From assembly GCF_014842925.1 (NCBI RefSeq), contig NZ_JACYXJ010000004.1, positions 1 through 64,000 of the forward strand: a stretch of DNA of 64,000 bases. The letters are read 5' to 3'. This document shows positions 17,641 to 26,859 of the stretch, piece by piece. Below the pieces are notes generated by a model. That model had not been told where the DNA came from. It saw nothing but the letters and a program-made list of their open reading frames with translations, and did not search any database. Both the position numbers and the translations under genes were made by a program. Position 1 is the stretch's first letter. Each line of letters begins with the position of its first letter. Source of the DNA: Roseibium polysiphoniae. GTDB taxonomy: Bacteria > Pseudomonadota > Alphaproteobacteria > Rhizobiales > Stappiaceae.

Positions 17641-17979
17641 TCAGGAAATGGTCAACTCGAGTGCCGGATGCAGCCGCTGCAAGTTCTTCAGGGATTTGGA
17701 CTGCCAAGGAACCGCCTTCGATCCGTTCACCCGGATCGAAATATCAGGCTGCTTCCGCACCTCGATTGTAAACTTGGCGAGAAGGTTGATTCCCGAGCTG
17801 TTGAGAAACTCAAGCTCGGTCAGGTCCAGCGTGATTTCGTCAGGCTTGGACTGAAGGACGTCATTCATGAGGGACAGGATGGGTGCGTAGGCGTCGGTAC
17901 CCGAAAGCCGCATGGTGCCCTCGTAGTGGATTTTCGTACCCTCAATCCAAACACGGTACTCTTTCGTGCTGATTTCCAT
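17641..17979 (-). CDS. STAS-like regulator (slr1659-type)
   Basis: This 112-residue protein resembles anti-anti-sigma (STAS) proteins. The core LDLTELEFLNSSGINLLAKF contains a Ser pair (S61, S62) where such proteins are phosphorylated by a partner kinase. It lacks the usual RsbV N-terminal pattern and fits the slr1659-like group found with SpoIIE phosphatases. It is the last gene of a minus-strand cluster with two HATPase-like proteins, a SpoIIE phosphatase and a methyltransferase. The likely role is the switch protein whose phosphorylation state is set by the neighbouring kinase-like protein and phosphatase; its target is unknown. Confidence 0.75.
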   Translation of the reverse strand: MEISTKEYRVWIEGTKIHYEGTMRLSGTDAYAPILSLMNDVLQSKPDEITLDLTELEFLNSSGINLLAKFTIEVRKQPDISIRVNGSKAVPWQSKSLKNLQRLHPALELTIS

Positions 17980-18012
17980 GTTTGACCAAAGCCTCTGAAG
18001 TATGGGGTTGAA

Positions 18013-18552
18013 CTACGAAAGTGTGAGCGCTGCGACGGTGGCAAGACGAACCTGGGATTGTTCGGGCACCTTGTCAAAAGCCCATCCCAAACGAGCGTCA
18101 TAGTCGTTCATCAAAGTCAGCAGCCCAAGACCAGATCCGCCCGACGACATGTCCATCGCATTTTGTTCGATCTTCTCCAGAAGCAGCTCACCGGGGTCCC
18201 GGGAGAGAAGCTCTGAAAGAACCTCCTGAAAACGCTCAGCAGTGTCAGAGTTTACCGTGTTCGTGATGCAGATTTCAAAACTGTTCATTTCAAGTGAACC
18301 GGTAATGACGATGTCGTCCGTGTAGCGAAATTTGATAGCGTTTTCAAGAATTTCATTGATCAGGTAGTTGATGCTGTGGTGGGCGTCATTGGCATCAATA
18401 TCGGAATCGCAAGCTTTGCTGAAAAATTCGCTAATGAAATCAGACGTCGTGCCGCAATGGTGCCAACTCAAATCAATTGCATCGGAAGAAATAACAATGC
18501 GGATGCTCTTCGCATCGGCACTGTTGGAGAGCGTCGGGGTTCCAAACTGCAT
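18013..18552 (-). CDS. HATPase-like partner regulator (slr1658/SiaB-type)
   Basis: The 179-residue protein has a degenerate GHKL ATPase pattern: an N-box-like helix (INYLINEILENAIKF) and a G-box-like motif (GGSGLGLLTLMNDYDAR). These place it near the anti-sigma kinase-like proteins that accompany STAS-like regulators. It probably phosphorylates or sequesters the 112-residue protein encoded next. The ATG is followed by MQFGTPT. It sits between the phosphatase gene (10 bases upstream) and the STAS-like gene, and is probably cotranscribed with both. Confidence 0.7.
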   Translation of the reverse strand: MQFGTPTLSNSADAKSIRIVISSDAIDLSWHHCGTTSDFISEFFSKACDSDIDANDAHHSINYLINEILENAIKFRYTDDIVITGSLEMNSFEICITNTVNSDTAERFQEVLSELLSRDPGELLLEKIEQNAMDMSSGGSGLGLLTLMNDYDARLGWAFDKVPEQSQVRLATVAALTLS

Positions 18553-18561
18553 CGGCCTAAA

Positions 18562-20955
18562 TCACCTGTGCTTTAGGACTACGAGAGTGATGTCGTCGTA
18601 GACCTTGTGGGCGCCAATATGGCTCCTGAGGTCGCTAATGATGCCCTCTGTGATCTGCTTTGCCGTCTCCCCGCGGTACTTCTGGGCGCTTTCGCAAAGC
18701 CGTTCGAGGCCAAAGTAGTCGCCAGCATCATTTTCAGCTTCAGTGACGCCGTCGGTATGAAGAATAAGAACGTCATCGCGCTCAAAGGCGAGGTCTCGGG
18801 TCGACACGAAGTCAGCGATATCGGATTCCAGCCCCACGGGGAACCCGAGGTCCATGGTGTCGATCTGTTCGATCTCGCCGTTGCCCCTGATGATCAAAAC
18901 ATCCTCGTGCTGCCCGGAAAGGGTGACCTTGTCATCTGCGTAATCAACGAAGGCAAGCGTCAGGTGCTTGTCGGACTTGGTGCGCTCGATGTTCTTGAAG
19001 ATCGTCCGATTCAGAACGTTGAGGAAGGCGATTGGATCCGTGTCGCCCTTTTCCTGCAGGGCGCGGGCGACGGATTGGACCATGAGCATCAATACGCCGC
19101 TTTCCAACCCATGCCCGGTGACATCGCCGATGCCGATCTTGATGCGGTTTCCATCGGCAAGAACGTCATAGTAGTCGCCGCCGACTTCATCAGCAGGTTC
19201 CATGTAGCCGACGATTTCGATCTGCGATATCTGCTCCAGTTCGCCGCGCCTGGGCAGAACCATTTCCTGGATGCGTTTGGCGACATTGAGTTCTGCGCCC
19301 ATGCGCAGGTTCTCGGTCTGGAGCTTGCGGTTCAGTTCCACGATTTCGTAGTTGGCAGATTCCAGTTTCTTGGTCCGCTCCTCCACCAGATTTTCCAGGT
19401 TTTCCGTATGGAAACTGATTTCCTCAGCCATTCGGTTGAACGCGAGACCCACCGCGGCGACTTCATCGCGTGAGGGAATGCTGACGCGGACCGAATAGTC
19501 TTTATTTTGCAGGCTTCTCGCCGCTCCCGCAAGCGAACTTAAGCCCGCGGTAATCCGTCCGGAAATTGCATAGACCGCAATGAAGACGATGATCAAGCTG
19601 ATAAGAAGTGCGGTTATCTGCCAATAGACGATCCGTGTTGTTGCCTCGGAAATCTGCTGCTGCACAGCGGTCAGAGATTCATAGATCTCCTGGCTTGAGA
19701 CAACGAAACCCAGGGTCAGTGTCTCGCTGACGATTTTCTCGCCGTCCCAGAGGTTCGTGGGTTCCAGTCGTTTCAGGAGGATCAGATACGACTTTTCGAT
19801 ATCGCCCTCGGTCACCGTGAAATGATCTATGACGGTTCGATTGTCCGTCGGCAACTCCATCGACGCGACAGCTGGGTGGCGACTCTGATTGAGAAACCTG
19901 TTGATGCCGGTCACGCCCTGACCCTCAGAATCCATCGAAACGAGACCGAGAATTGCACCGCCTGCCTGGCTGGCTGCGATGACATTGCCATTGGATCCGG
20001 CAAGGAAGCCGAAACCCGTATCGGCGATCCGGACATTTTCAACCAGGTTGTTGAGCTGGTTCAATGTAATGTCAACGGCGGCCATGCCGGCGACATCAGA
20101 CCTGTCCTGGGTCCATAGAGGCTGAAAGAAGCTGACGATCAATGCGCCCGTAATCGCATCCACATAGGGTGCGGTGGCGACAACATCGCGATCTACCGGC
20201 CGACTTGCAGGATCAACCAGCCACTGTTGCCAGCCTTCATAAACGCCCGGGAAAAAGAAGTCCCAAAAGTTTGACTCGTTGTGGCCAGGGTAAAGCTTGT
20301 CGAAGGTCTGCGCCTGTTCCGTGTAGGGGGTGGTCCGCATGATCGGACGATCCTTAGGACCCACATAGTACATCTGCAGCTTGGCCGCTCCCGAGGACAT
20401 CAACTCAGGCGCAATCACATTGAAAGCGGAGCTGTCTTCGATTTGTTTTTGCACATCGGGGGTGGGCTGCCCGTCTTCGTCCAGGAGATAGCCCCAGACA
20501 CTGACGACGGAACGACCGGGAAGGTTCTGCGTCCAATTCCCTTCTGGATTGTATTGAAGTCGATCGCCAAGCCTTGGATGGTTCTCGAGGGTGCTTCCGA
20601 TCTTACTCTCTGCATCGGGATTGTCGATCAGGACCTGAAGTGAATTGCCCAGAACTTCCACCTCGGAATAAACCCGGTCGAGCATCAGGTTCGCGCGCAG
20701 GGCGGTGGTCTCGATATAGGTCTCAAGGTAGCCTTCCGTGGCCTCGGTCAAGCCCTGACTAACCTGCTCCGTCGCGTCCTTAGAAAGGCGCTGAACATTC
20801 CAGATCGAAATCCCGCCCCCGAGAAGCAGATCAAATGCCACCGCAGCGCCGACCACCAGAAGGAATTTTGCTCGGAAACTGTGACGGGAGAAGCTCCCGA
20901 TCGCGATTGGATCAGAGACTGGCTCCGCGGGTATCGTTTGTTTGGAAGACGTCAT
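18562..20955 (-). CDS. Membrane SpoIIE/PP2C-type phosphatase with extracytoplasmic sensor and HAMP
   Basis: This 797-residue transmembrane Ser/Thr phosphatase should dephosphorylate a STAS partner on receipt of a signal. Layout: cytoplasmic tail, membrane segment near 30-50, a large Cache-like periplasmic sensor (about 55-430), second membrane segment (YWQITALLISLIIVFIAVYA), HAMP linker, a coiled coil, then the SpoIIE domain with EVGGDYYDV, IGDVTGHGLESG and the final DDITLVVLK. The same architecture is known in SiaA of the Pseudomonas siaABCD system. I chose ATG 20955, whose ATGA overlaps the stop of the methyltransferase gene; the upstream frame would read into that gene. Confidence 0.9.
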   Translation of the reverse strand: MTSSKQTIPAEPVSDPIAIGSFSRHSFRAKFLLVVGAAVAFDLLLGGGISIWNVQRLSKDATEQVSQGLTEATEGYLETYIETTALRANLMLDRVYSEVEVLGNSLQVLIDNPDAESKIGSTLENHPRLGDRLQYNPEGNWTQNLPGRSVVSVWGYLLDEDGQPTPDVQKQIEDSSAFNVIAPELMSSGAAKLQMYYVGPKDRPIMRTTPYTEQAQTFDKLYPGHNESNFWDFFFPGVYEGWQQWLVDPASRPVDRDVVATAPYVDAITGALIVSFFQPLWTQDRSDVAGMAAVDITLNQLNNLVENVRIADTGFGFLAGSNGNVIAASQAGGAILGLVSMDSEGQGVTGINRFLNQSRHPAVASMELPTDNRTVIDHFTVTEGDIEKSYLILLKRLEPTNLWDGEKIVSETLTLGFVVSSQEIYESLTAVQQQISEATTRIVYWQITALLISLIIVFIAVYAISGRITAGLSSLAGAARSLQNKDYSVRVSIPSRDEVAAVGLAFNRMAEEISFHTENLENLVEERTKKLESANYEIVELNRKLQTENLRMGAELNVAKRIQEMVLPRRGELEQISQIEIVGYMEPADEVGGDYYDVLADGNRIKIGIGDVTGHGLESGVLMLMVQSVARALQEKGDTDPIAFLNVLNRTIFKNIERTKSDKHLTLAFVDYADDKVTLSGQHEDVLIIRGNGEIEQIDTMDLGFPVGLESDIADFVSTRDLAFERDDVLILHTDGVTEAENDAGDYFGLERLCESAQKYRGETAKQITEGIISDLRSHIGAHKVYDDITLVVLKHR

Positions 20956-22130
20956 TGGGGTTTTTGTCCAGATGCGGCCCAAATCGGCCATCCCGCGTAA
21001 CCCTTGGGGTGTAAGGCTGCGAAAATATGATCCTGAAATCCTTGTTTCAAAATCCTGATGTCTTCAACGCTGTCGCCACGTTCGACGGCCATCTGGCCAG
21101 CATAGACATCTTCCCAGGATTGAATGATGTCCGCAAAGTCTTGCGGGTTGCCGTCGAGATTGGTGACCATGAAGGACTCGATCGAGATGTCAGAAAATCC
21201 GGCTTCAAGCAGGTATCGGCGGCTCTTGGGGCCCAGCTCAATGTCCATGTTGAAGTGGTCCCACAATCTGGCGACCTCGTTATAGGTTCTCTGAATTGTC
21301 TCTGACCGCGGTTCGCCAAGGCAATGAGAGTTCTTTTCGTTGGTGATGTAGACTCGACCACCAGGTTTGCAGATGCGGTAAAGTTCCTTGAGGATCAAAT
21401 CGGGCCGGTCAAAAACCTGCAACGAATGCCGGCAGGTGACAAAATCGAACTGATTGTCCTCCAGAAGCATCTCAGATGCATCGCCATAGACATATTCAAT
21501 GCCGCGGACGCCGAAGTCCTCAGCGACCTTCCTTGCATAGTTCAGACTGGATTTTGAGTGATCGAGTGCGATCAAACGACCCGGCTGGAATTCCTTCTGC
21601 ATCAAGACCGCAAAATCCCCGATCCCGCAGCAGATGTCGGCCACATGCATGCCGGGCTTGAGGCCATGGCGTGGCAGAATGCTCTTCTCGTGACGCCATG
21701 TCAGTTTGGTTTGGGTCCTGAGAATTGGAATGAACCCGCCGTCCTCGAGAAACGACTGACCGGGGTAGAACTCATTGTCGTATTCATTGATCGTTATGTT
21801 CGGCGCGATCTTCGCCAGCGTCGAGAACTTTCGGGTCGACCAGCCCAAGACACTTGATGTGGTGACGTGAATTTTCAGATCAGGCCGGTCGCCACTGGTT
21901 TTGACTATCCGCTTGGCAATCGCGTGGAAGGCCACATTGTTCATGCGCACCAAACGTTTGACATTCAGGTAGAAGTTTCCGGTGACGTTTGAGATCGAAG
22001 CTTCAAGGCTGTTAATACAGTCGGCCAGTTCGTCGATCTTCTGAGGACGGAAAGACCCGAAGAGCGAGAACTCCTGATCGTTCTCGTTAAATTGATAGTT
22101 AAAGGCTGGGCTTCTAGCTTCAGTATTCAA
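20952..22130 (-). CDS. STAS-like domain fused to SAM-dependent methyltransferase
   Basis: Residues 1-120 align with the 112-residue STAS-like protein of this cluster: the pattern V-X3-W-S-X-K-X2-L-X-K/R-X2-P-X-I/L-T-I is shared. The place of its Ser pair is taken by MNNVAF, so the phosphorylation site is lost. Residues 150-390 are a class I methyltransferase with motif I VADICCGIGDF and later YVYGDASEM, FDFVTCRHSLQVF and LYRICKPGGRVYI. The methyl acceptor is unknown. The start is TTG at 22130 overlapping the upstream stop (TTGA), with AGGA before it. It may give a methylation output, or a docking surface controlled by the neighbouring HATPase-like protein. Confidence 0.85.
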   Translation of the reverse strand: MNTEARSPAFNYQFNENDQEFSLFGSFRPQKIDELADCINSLEASISNVTGNFYLNVKRLVRMNNVAFHAIAKRIVKTSGDRPDLKIHVTTSSVLGWSTRKFSTLAKIAPNITINEYDNEFYPGQSFLEDGGFIPILRTQTKLTWRHEKSILPRHGLKPGMHVADICCGIGDFAVLMQKEFQPGRLIALDHSKSSLNYARKVAEDFGVRGIEYVYGDASEMLLEDNQFDFVTCRHSLQVFDRPDLILKELYRICKPGGRVYITNEKNSHCLGEPRSETIQRTYNEVARLWDHFNMDIELGPKSRRYLLEAGFSDISIESFMVTNLDGNPQDFADIIQSWEDVYAGQMAVERGDSVEDIRILKQGFQDHIFAALHPKGYAGWPIWAASGQKPQ

Positions 22131-22648
22131 TTTTCAGGTTCCTCAAGCGCGAGATCAACCGTGAGACAAACGCTCTCGTTACCAAGCTTTTTTAAAGAAA
22201 TACTTGCATTATAGTCGATTGCGAGTTCGAGCAGTCCAAGATTTTTGTCCGGGGCGCTCTCGGAAAATAGCTCCGCCATATATGCCTCTTCCGCATTGTC
22301 CGCATGCGCCAGGTCGATTGCCGATTGGAAAAAACTGGCGGCGCTGCCATCGCACGGGAGCGTAAGTTCGATACGGTCAATTTCGTCACATCGATGAAGT
22401 GCACAGAGCAGAGTGCCTTTTTCAGCTCGCGCGTGGAATGCTGTCTCCATAATTTCATTCATCGCGGATGAAAACAGATTGGCAAATCGCAAGGAGTCCT
22501 TGCGGTTGTGACTGATCATGCGCGAGGCATAACTCGATATCTGGTCACAATGAGCCCAATCGGACCCAAACTGTTGTACATCCATGTCGATTTCCAGCAG
22601 CTGTTTAAAATCACGCTGACTGGGAACTGATTTCAGGGAACTTGTCAT
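22127..22648 (-). CDS. HATPase-like regulator, second paralogue
   Basis: This 173-residue protein resembles the 179-residue HATPase-like regulator: a helix with FSSAMNEIMETAFHAR at the N-box position and NLGLLELAIDYNASIS at the G-box position. The nucleotide motifs are more degraded (no GxGxG), so it may bind partners without kinase activity. It is the first gene of the minus-strand cluster and overlaps the methyltransferase gene. ATG 22648 is preferred over GTG 22669. Its natural partner is the degenerate STAS-like domain of that methyltransferase. Confidence 0.65.
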   Translation of the reverse strand: MTSSLKSVPSQRDFKQLLEIDMDVQQFGSDWAHCDQISSYASRMISHNRKDSLRFANLFSSAMNEIMETAFHARAEKGTLLCALHRCDEIDRIELTLPCDGSAASFFQSAIDLAHADNAEEAYMAELFSESAPDKNLGLLELAIDYNASISLKKLGNESVCLTVDLALEEPEN

Positions 22649-22936
22649 TGTAATAGTCCCGTAAGACACATCCGGTGAGGTAACTCTATGCGTGGGATGA
22701 TTGCAGATTGCTTAAAATGAAGGGGCTAATAACTCCATGGAATCAGAAGTATATTGCGTCACGCACCGCAGCAATGAATTATATTGATTTAACAGCATTA
22801 TGTCACATGAGCGGATCTTTTATATCGTATCCCTCACAAGGTAGGCGGTTTTCCAGAACGCAGTGAAATAAGGTAGGAATCATATTGTCTCAAACGTATG
22901 TAAATTCGTGCCTTCAGCCAGAGTTGTTTTATTGAG
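22649..22936. other. Divergent intergenic region between the two switch modules
   Basis: This AT-rich gap of 288 bases must hold promoters for both modules. No consensus sigma-54 or EcfG (GGAAC/CGTT) element was recognised. Confidence 0.4.
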
Positions 22937-23875
22937 ATGAGTGACAAAAGCACTGAAGCTGCCGCACTTGAAAGCGATCCTAAGCATGGCGCGGACTCAT
23001 CGGAGTCGGCCATCAGGGCCGAGCTGGAAGATCTGAAAGCGGAGCACGCGGACCTGAAATTGCTCTATGAGGCGATGATCGAACATGGCGAGGCCGTTGA
23101 AGACCAGCTTGCCGAAAATAATATCTTGCTGCAAGAGACGCAGAAGAGGCTGGAAGCCGAGCTGGCAGATGCCGCAAACTACGTGATGTCGATCCTGCCT
23201 GATCCGCGTGAGGAAGCCCCGCGAGCGACCTGGTCGCTTGTTCCCTCCACGGAGTTGGGAGGCGATTCTTTCGGCTATCACGATATCGATGACGATCACT
23301 TCGCAATCTATCTCATCGATGTGTGTGGCCACGGCGTTGGAGCAGCGCTGCTCTCTGTGACGATCATCAATGTGCTGCGCGCCGGCGCCTTACCGACCAC
23401 TGACTTCAAGAATCCCAGCGAGGTCTTGTTTCGCCTCAACAATGCGTTCCCGATGGAACGTCAGAACAATATGTTTTTCACGATCTGGTATGGCATCTAT
23501 CAGAGATCAAGCCGCAAATTGACGTTTGCCTCAGGGGGGCACCCAGCCGCGATTCACCTCAGGCCGGCAAGTGACGGCAAAGTTCAAAACCATCTCCTTG
23601 GCAGCGAGCAAGGCATGGTCATCGGCGCAATTCCGGACATGGATTTCGACGCAGACGAATTTGTTCTGCAGCCCGGTGACCGGCTACTGGTTCTCAGTGA
23701 CGGGACCTATGAAGTTGAGAGCCCGGAAGGCGATGTTGTTTCTCTTGCAGATCTTGCTGAATACGCCTCAGGCCTCAGCGGGCATTTGCCGGATGAGCTT
23801 TATAATTGGATCAGGGGCCTCAACAGCGACAGCCCGCTGCCAGATGACTATTCTATGGTTCAGCTGACGTTCTAA
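22937..23875 (+). CDS. Soluble SpoIIE-type phosphatase (RsbU-like)
   Basis: This 312-residue cytoplasmic Ser/Thr phosphatase has an acidic N-terminal coiled coil (about 25-85) with repeated Glu/Leu patterns, then a SpoIIE domain with STELGGDSFGY, LIDVCGHGVGAAL, FASGGHPAAI and the final DDYSMVQLTF. No membrane segment or receiver domain is present, so input probably comes through the coiled coil. It is convergent with the rsbW-like and rsbV-like genes (25 bases from the former), forming a compact partner-switching set. Confidence 0.88.
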   Translation: MSDKSTEAAALESDPKHGADSSESAIRAELEDLKAEHADLKLLYEAMIEHGEAVEDQLAENNILLQETQKRLEAELADAANYVMSILPDPREEAPRATWSLVPSTELGGDSFGYHDIDDDHFAIYLIDVCGHGVGAALLSVTIINVLRAGALPTTDFKNPSEVLFRLNNAFPMERQNNMFFTIWYGIYQRSSRKLTFASGGHPAAIHLRPASDGKVQNHLLGSEQGMVIGAIPDMDFDADEFVLQPGDRLLVLSDGTYEVESPEGDVVSLADLAEYASGLSGHLPDELYNWIRGLNSDSPLPDDYSMVQLTF

Positions 23876-23900
23876 GGCCGAACTTCGCTTCTCATTTCGA

Positions 23901-24335
23901 CTATTCGTCGTCGGTGTTCAGGTCCACTGTAACAGTGGTGATGTTTGCGAGGCCTTGCCTCCGACTTTCAACTTTCTTGGCAAGTTGATGAACCAGAAAC
24001 AGTCCGAGCCCGCCAATCCGATGATCTTCTATCGCATTCTCTTGGTCAGGACCGTCTGGTGAGGCTGCGCTGTCGAATTCGACAGCGTGATTTCGAAAGA
24101 CGAGGCTTATCTCTCCCTCAGCCAAGGAAATATCCAGCGCGATTTCGTCAGATCCCTCATCGGGGTAGCCGTACATGACCGTGTTGGAGAAAAGCTCTTC
24201 TGAAATTAAGAGGATTGATCGGCGTGTATAGTCGGGGACCGCGAAACTCGAACAAAAACCTTCAAGAGCCTGGTAGATTTGAGGCAGCTCTTCGAGCGTA
24301 TTTCCCACAATGACCTGAGTGAATGCAGTCGCCAT
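23901..24335 (-). CDS. RsbW-like anti-sigma/serine kinase
   Basis: The 144-residue protein has the HATPase_c_2 fold of anti-sigma kinases. The N box is ISEELFSNTVMYGYPD and the G box is IGGLGLFLVHQLAKKV. Such proteins phosphorylate a STAS antagonist and bind a sigma factor or other target. The gene follows the rsbV-like gene on the same strand after 50 bases. No sigma factor gene is nearby, so the target is not known. Confidence 0.85.
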   Translation of the reverse strand: MATAFTQVIVGNTLEELPQIYQALEGFCSSFAVPDYTRRSILLISEELFSNTVMYGYPDEGSDEIALDISLAEGEISLVFRNHAVEFDSAASPDGPDQENAIEDHRIGGLGLFLVHQLAKKVESRRQGLANITTVTVDLNTDDE

Positions 24336-24385
24336 AGGTTTTCATCCAGCCATGTGCAGGGTTTCTTGGAAACGAATGGGCGTTC

Positions 24386-24751
24386 TCAGGGGTCAGAGCT
24401 TGCTGTTTGACTCAAGCCGGCCATATCGAAAGCGGCATCTTGGTTTTCCGCGACCGTGACAATCTTCAGGAAGCCGGAAACACGCAAAACGTCCATAACC
24501 GAAGGGTTCGTCGCGAAAAGAATGAATTTGCGGCCGAATGGGGCGAGCTTCTTTGCGACGATCAAAATCGACCGCAGCCCGAAACTTGTCACGTAGTCGA
24601 CACCTGACATGTCCACAAGAAGTGGCCCATTCCCGTCTTCGACGCAGGACTGCAAATGGGCTTCGAAGGTTTTCGCCGTCAAAGTATCTAGTTTACCCGT
24701 AGGACAAATGATTTTTACATCGCCTTCAAGAGTGTCTTCAATGGTCAACAT
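24386..24751 (-). CDS. RsbV-like STAS anti-anti-sigma factor
   Basis: This 121-residue STAS protein has the usual core LVDMSGVDYVTSFGLRSIL, with Thr55/Ser56 at the site phosphorylated by RsbW-type kinases. It is expected to cycle between phosphorylated and free forms under the kinase and the phosphatase encoded beside it. The gene faces tssA across a 261-base divergent region, so the switch and the secretion genes may share regulatory DNA. Confidence 0.88.
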   Translation of the reverse strand: MLTIEDTLEGDVKIICPTGKLDTLTAKTFEAHLQSCVEDGNGPLLVDMSGVDYVTSFGLRSILIVAKKLAPFGRKFILFATNPSVMDVLRVSGFLKIVTVAENQDAAFDMAGLSQTASSDP

Positions 24752-25012
24752 TTCCTGGCCCGTTATGCTTATGTCATCGAAATCTCACCAATCTGTTGGA
24801 TTGATGAAGATATAATTTCTCTACCTTGAATTCTAAACATTACGCCAGCGCGAAGGTCTGGGCACGTTGAGCGAAGCCAATCTATTCAACATATGTGAAA
24901 CATAAAAGCGCAAGCATCGAAACAACTGACTTTCATGAACACAGCGAATCCGGCAGCATGGCAACAGTTATGATTGAATTTTTGCGTTATCTGATTTTCT
25001 AGGAACTTGAGT

Positions 25013-26692
25013 ATGCCCGAGGTAGATACCACAAGCCTGCTGAATGACCCGCGCGCCGACTACGGGACCGTTGCGATCGATGCAAGCACCTCGGTCGAAG
25101 ACTTTCGGGACAGTGCGGAATTTGAGGCTCTGGAGGCAGATTTCCGTAAGACCGAAACGGAAGGGCCTTCCGCGGTCGACTGGAAATCGTACAACGCCCG
25201 CTCGCTTGATGTCATCAAGACCCAGTCCAAAGACCTGGTTCTCGGGACGCGCCTCGCCTATGGCCTTTACCTTGACGAGGGCTATACTGGCCTAGGCGTT
25301 GGTCTGTCGATTTTGCGCGGCATGGTTTCGGAGCATTGGGAGGAACTCTTCCCGCCGGTCAAACGAGAGCGTGGACGCGTTGGTGCCTTTGATTGGCTCG
25401 CCGAAAAGCTCGCGCCGGCCGTCGAAGCCAAGCCTCCAAGCGACGACGCGCTGGTCTATGCACTGGTGTCGCACGAGATGCTGACGCAGCTTGACGATCT
25501 TCTCGAGCAGAAGCTGAGCAAATACTCCGTCGCGATGGGCCCCCTGGTGCGTGCTCTGCGGCCGCATGCCAAAGCGGCTCAGCAAGTTCTGGACGCAGCG
25601 GCGGAAGCTGAGAAGCAGGCGGAGGCTCCTCAGAGCACTACAGCTCCCGAGGTGGATGTGCAGAAAGAGCCGTTGGCCGCGCGAGAAGCTGAGGCGCCAG
25701 CACCGCAGCCTGCTCAAGTTGCCCAGCCCGCGCCGCAACCGGCGCCCCCGCCGGCACCTGTAGAGGTTCCAGCCATATCGGCAGATGGCAATGCCGATGC
25801 TTCTGCGCAGGCAATTTTTAACGCTGCAAGCAAGGTCGCCACTTCGATACGCCAGCAATCACCGGCAGATTCCCGGGCTTATCTGTGCGCGCGTTTTGCC
25901 ATATGGGGCCGCATTCAAGCTGCACCACCAAGTTCCGCTGGCAAAACATCGTTGCCGCCGCCGCAGAAAGCAAAAATAGCCGAGATAGAGGCGCTTTTGT
26001 CGGCCGGGAACAATGAAGCGCTCGTCAAAGCGGCAGAATCTGGCTTTGTCGCATCACCCTTCTGGCTAGACGCGCAATACCACGTTGCAAAGGCAATGCA
26101 GTCGCTTGGTGCTGACTATGACGCGGCGAACAGGACCGTGACTGCGGAGTTGGCGAGTTTTCTAAAACGGGTTCCTGGCCTGGTTGAATTGTCTTTCAAC
26201 AGTGGGATGAGTTTTGCCAGCCCGGAAACGCGTTCCTGGATCCAGGAACTTACCAAGGCCCCGGATGATGCCGGCGGTGGGGGAGTGTCCGAGCTCGACA
26301 TGATTGCAGCCGCCGCAAATGCCGAGGGGCAATCCGGTCGTGTTCAGGGAGGCCTCCAGATCCTGAGCGACCACGCGAACAGCCGCGCCAGCGAGCGAGA
26401 GCGTTTTCTGTCTCAAATCAAGATGGGCGAGTACTGCTTGCGCTTTGAACTTCTTGCTCCGGTGTTTGCTCTTATTTCCCGCCTTCGGGAGACGTCTGAA
26501 AAACGCGCTCTTGATATGTGGGAGCCGGAACTGGCTGTGGAACTGGCCAAATTATCCTGGAGAGGCCTGTCGCACAAAAATGCGCGTCAGTTCATTAACG
26601 AGGGACACGGTATTGAAATGAAAGCTGAGATAATGGGGACGCTCGCGGCGTTAAATCTGCCGGTCGCAGCTGAATTGAGCGGCAAGAAGTAG
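25013..26692 (+). CDS. tssA: T6SS baseplate/sheath-capping protein TssA
   Basis: This is the first gene of the main T6SS operon. TssA coordinates assembly of the tail tube and sheath. The 559-residue protein has the ImpA N-terminal domain (residues 15-135, with GLYLDEGYTGLGVGLSIL and HWEELFPPVKR), then a Pro/Ala-rich linker (about 200-265) and a C-terminal domain. I chose ATG 25013, preceded by AGGA; the TTG two codons upstream is less likely. Confidence 0.88.
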   Translation: MPEVDTTSLLNDPRADYGTVAIDASTSVEDFRDSAEFEALEADFRKTETEGPSAVDWKSYNARSLDVIKTQSKDLVLGTRLAYGLYLDEGYTGLGVGLSILRGMVSEHWEELFPPVKRERGRVGAFDWLAEKLAPAVEAKPPSDDALVYALVSHEMLTQLDDLLEQKLSKYSVAMGPLVRALRPHAKAAQQVLDAAAEAEKQAEAPQSTTAPEVDVQKEPLAAREAEAPAPQPAQVAQPAPQPAPPPAPVEVPAISADGNADASAQAIFNAASKVATSIRQQSPADSRAYLCARFAIWGRIQAAPPSSAGKTSLPPPQKAKIAEIEALLSAGNNEALVKAAESGFVASPFWLDAQYHVAKAMQSLGADYDAANRTVTAELASFLKRVPGLVELSFNSGMSFASPETRSWIQELTKAPDDAGGGGVSELDMIAAAANAEGQSGRVQGGLQILSDHANSRASERERFLSQIKMGEYCLRFELLAPVFALISRLRETSEKRALDMWEPELAVELAKLSWRGLSHKNARQFINEGHGIEMKAEIMGTLAALNLPVAAELSGKK

Positions 26693-26859
26693 ACTGCGAA
26701 GAGCAAGTGCTCGAATTTATTTCGCCAACTTAGAAACGGCAAGATGACCTTGTTGTTTCAGCTTTTGGAATGGGTGTTTTGGGTTGCCGACGGGATGCGA
26801 TAGTCTATGCTCTTATCTGCATTTCTGCGGAGGCACTGTTTGATACGTAAGGGATTGTG

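Noticed and set aside
24865-24890. Possible sigma-54 promoter before tssA (TGGGCACGTTGAGC)
   Set aside because: The GG and GC elements are not 10 bases apart, and the -12 block does not match.
26770-26800. Possible sigma-54 promoter before tssB (GGGTGTTTTGGGTTGC)
   Set aside because: Spacing is wrong by one base and the -24 block lacks the CAC part.
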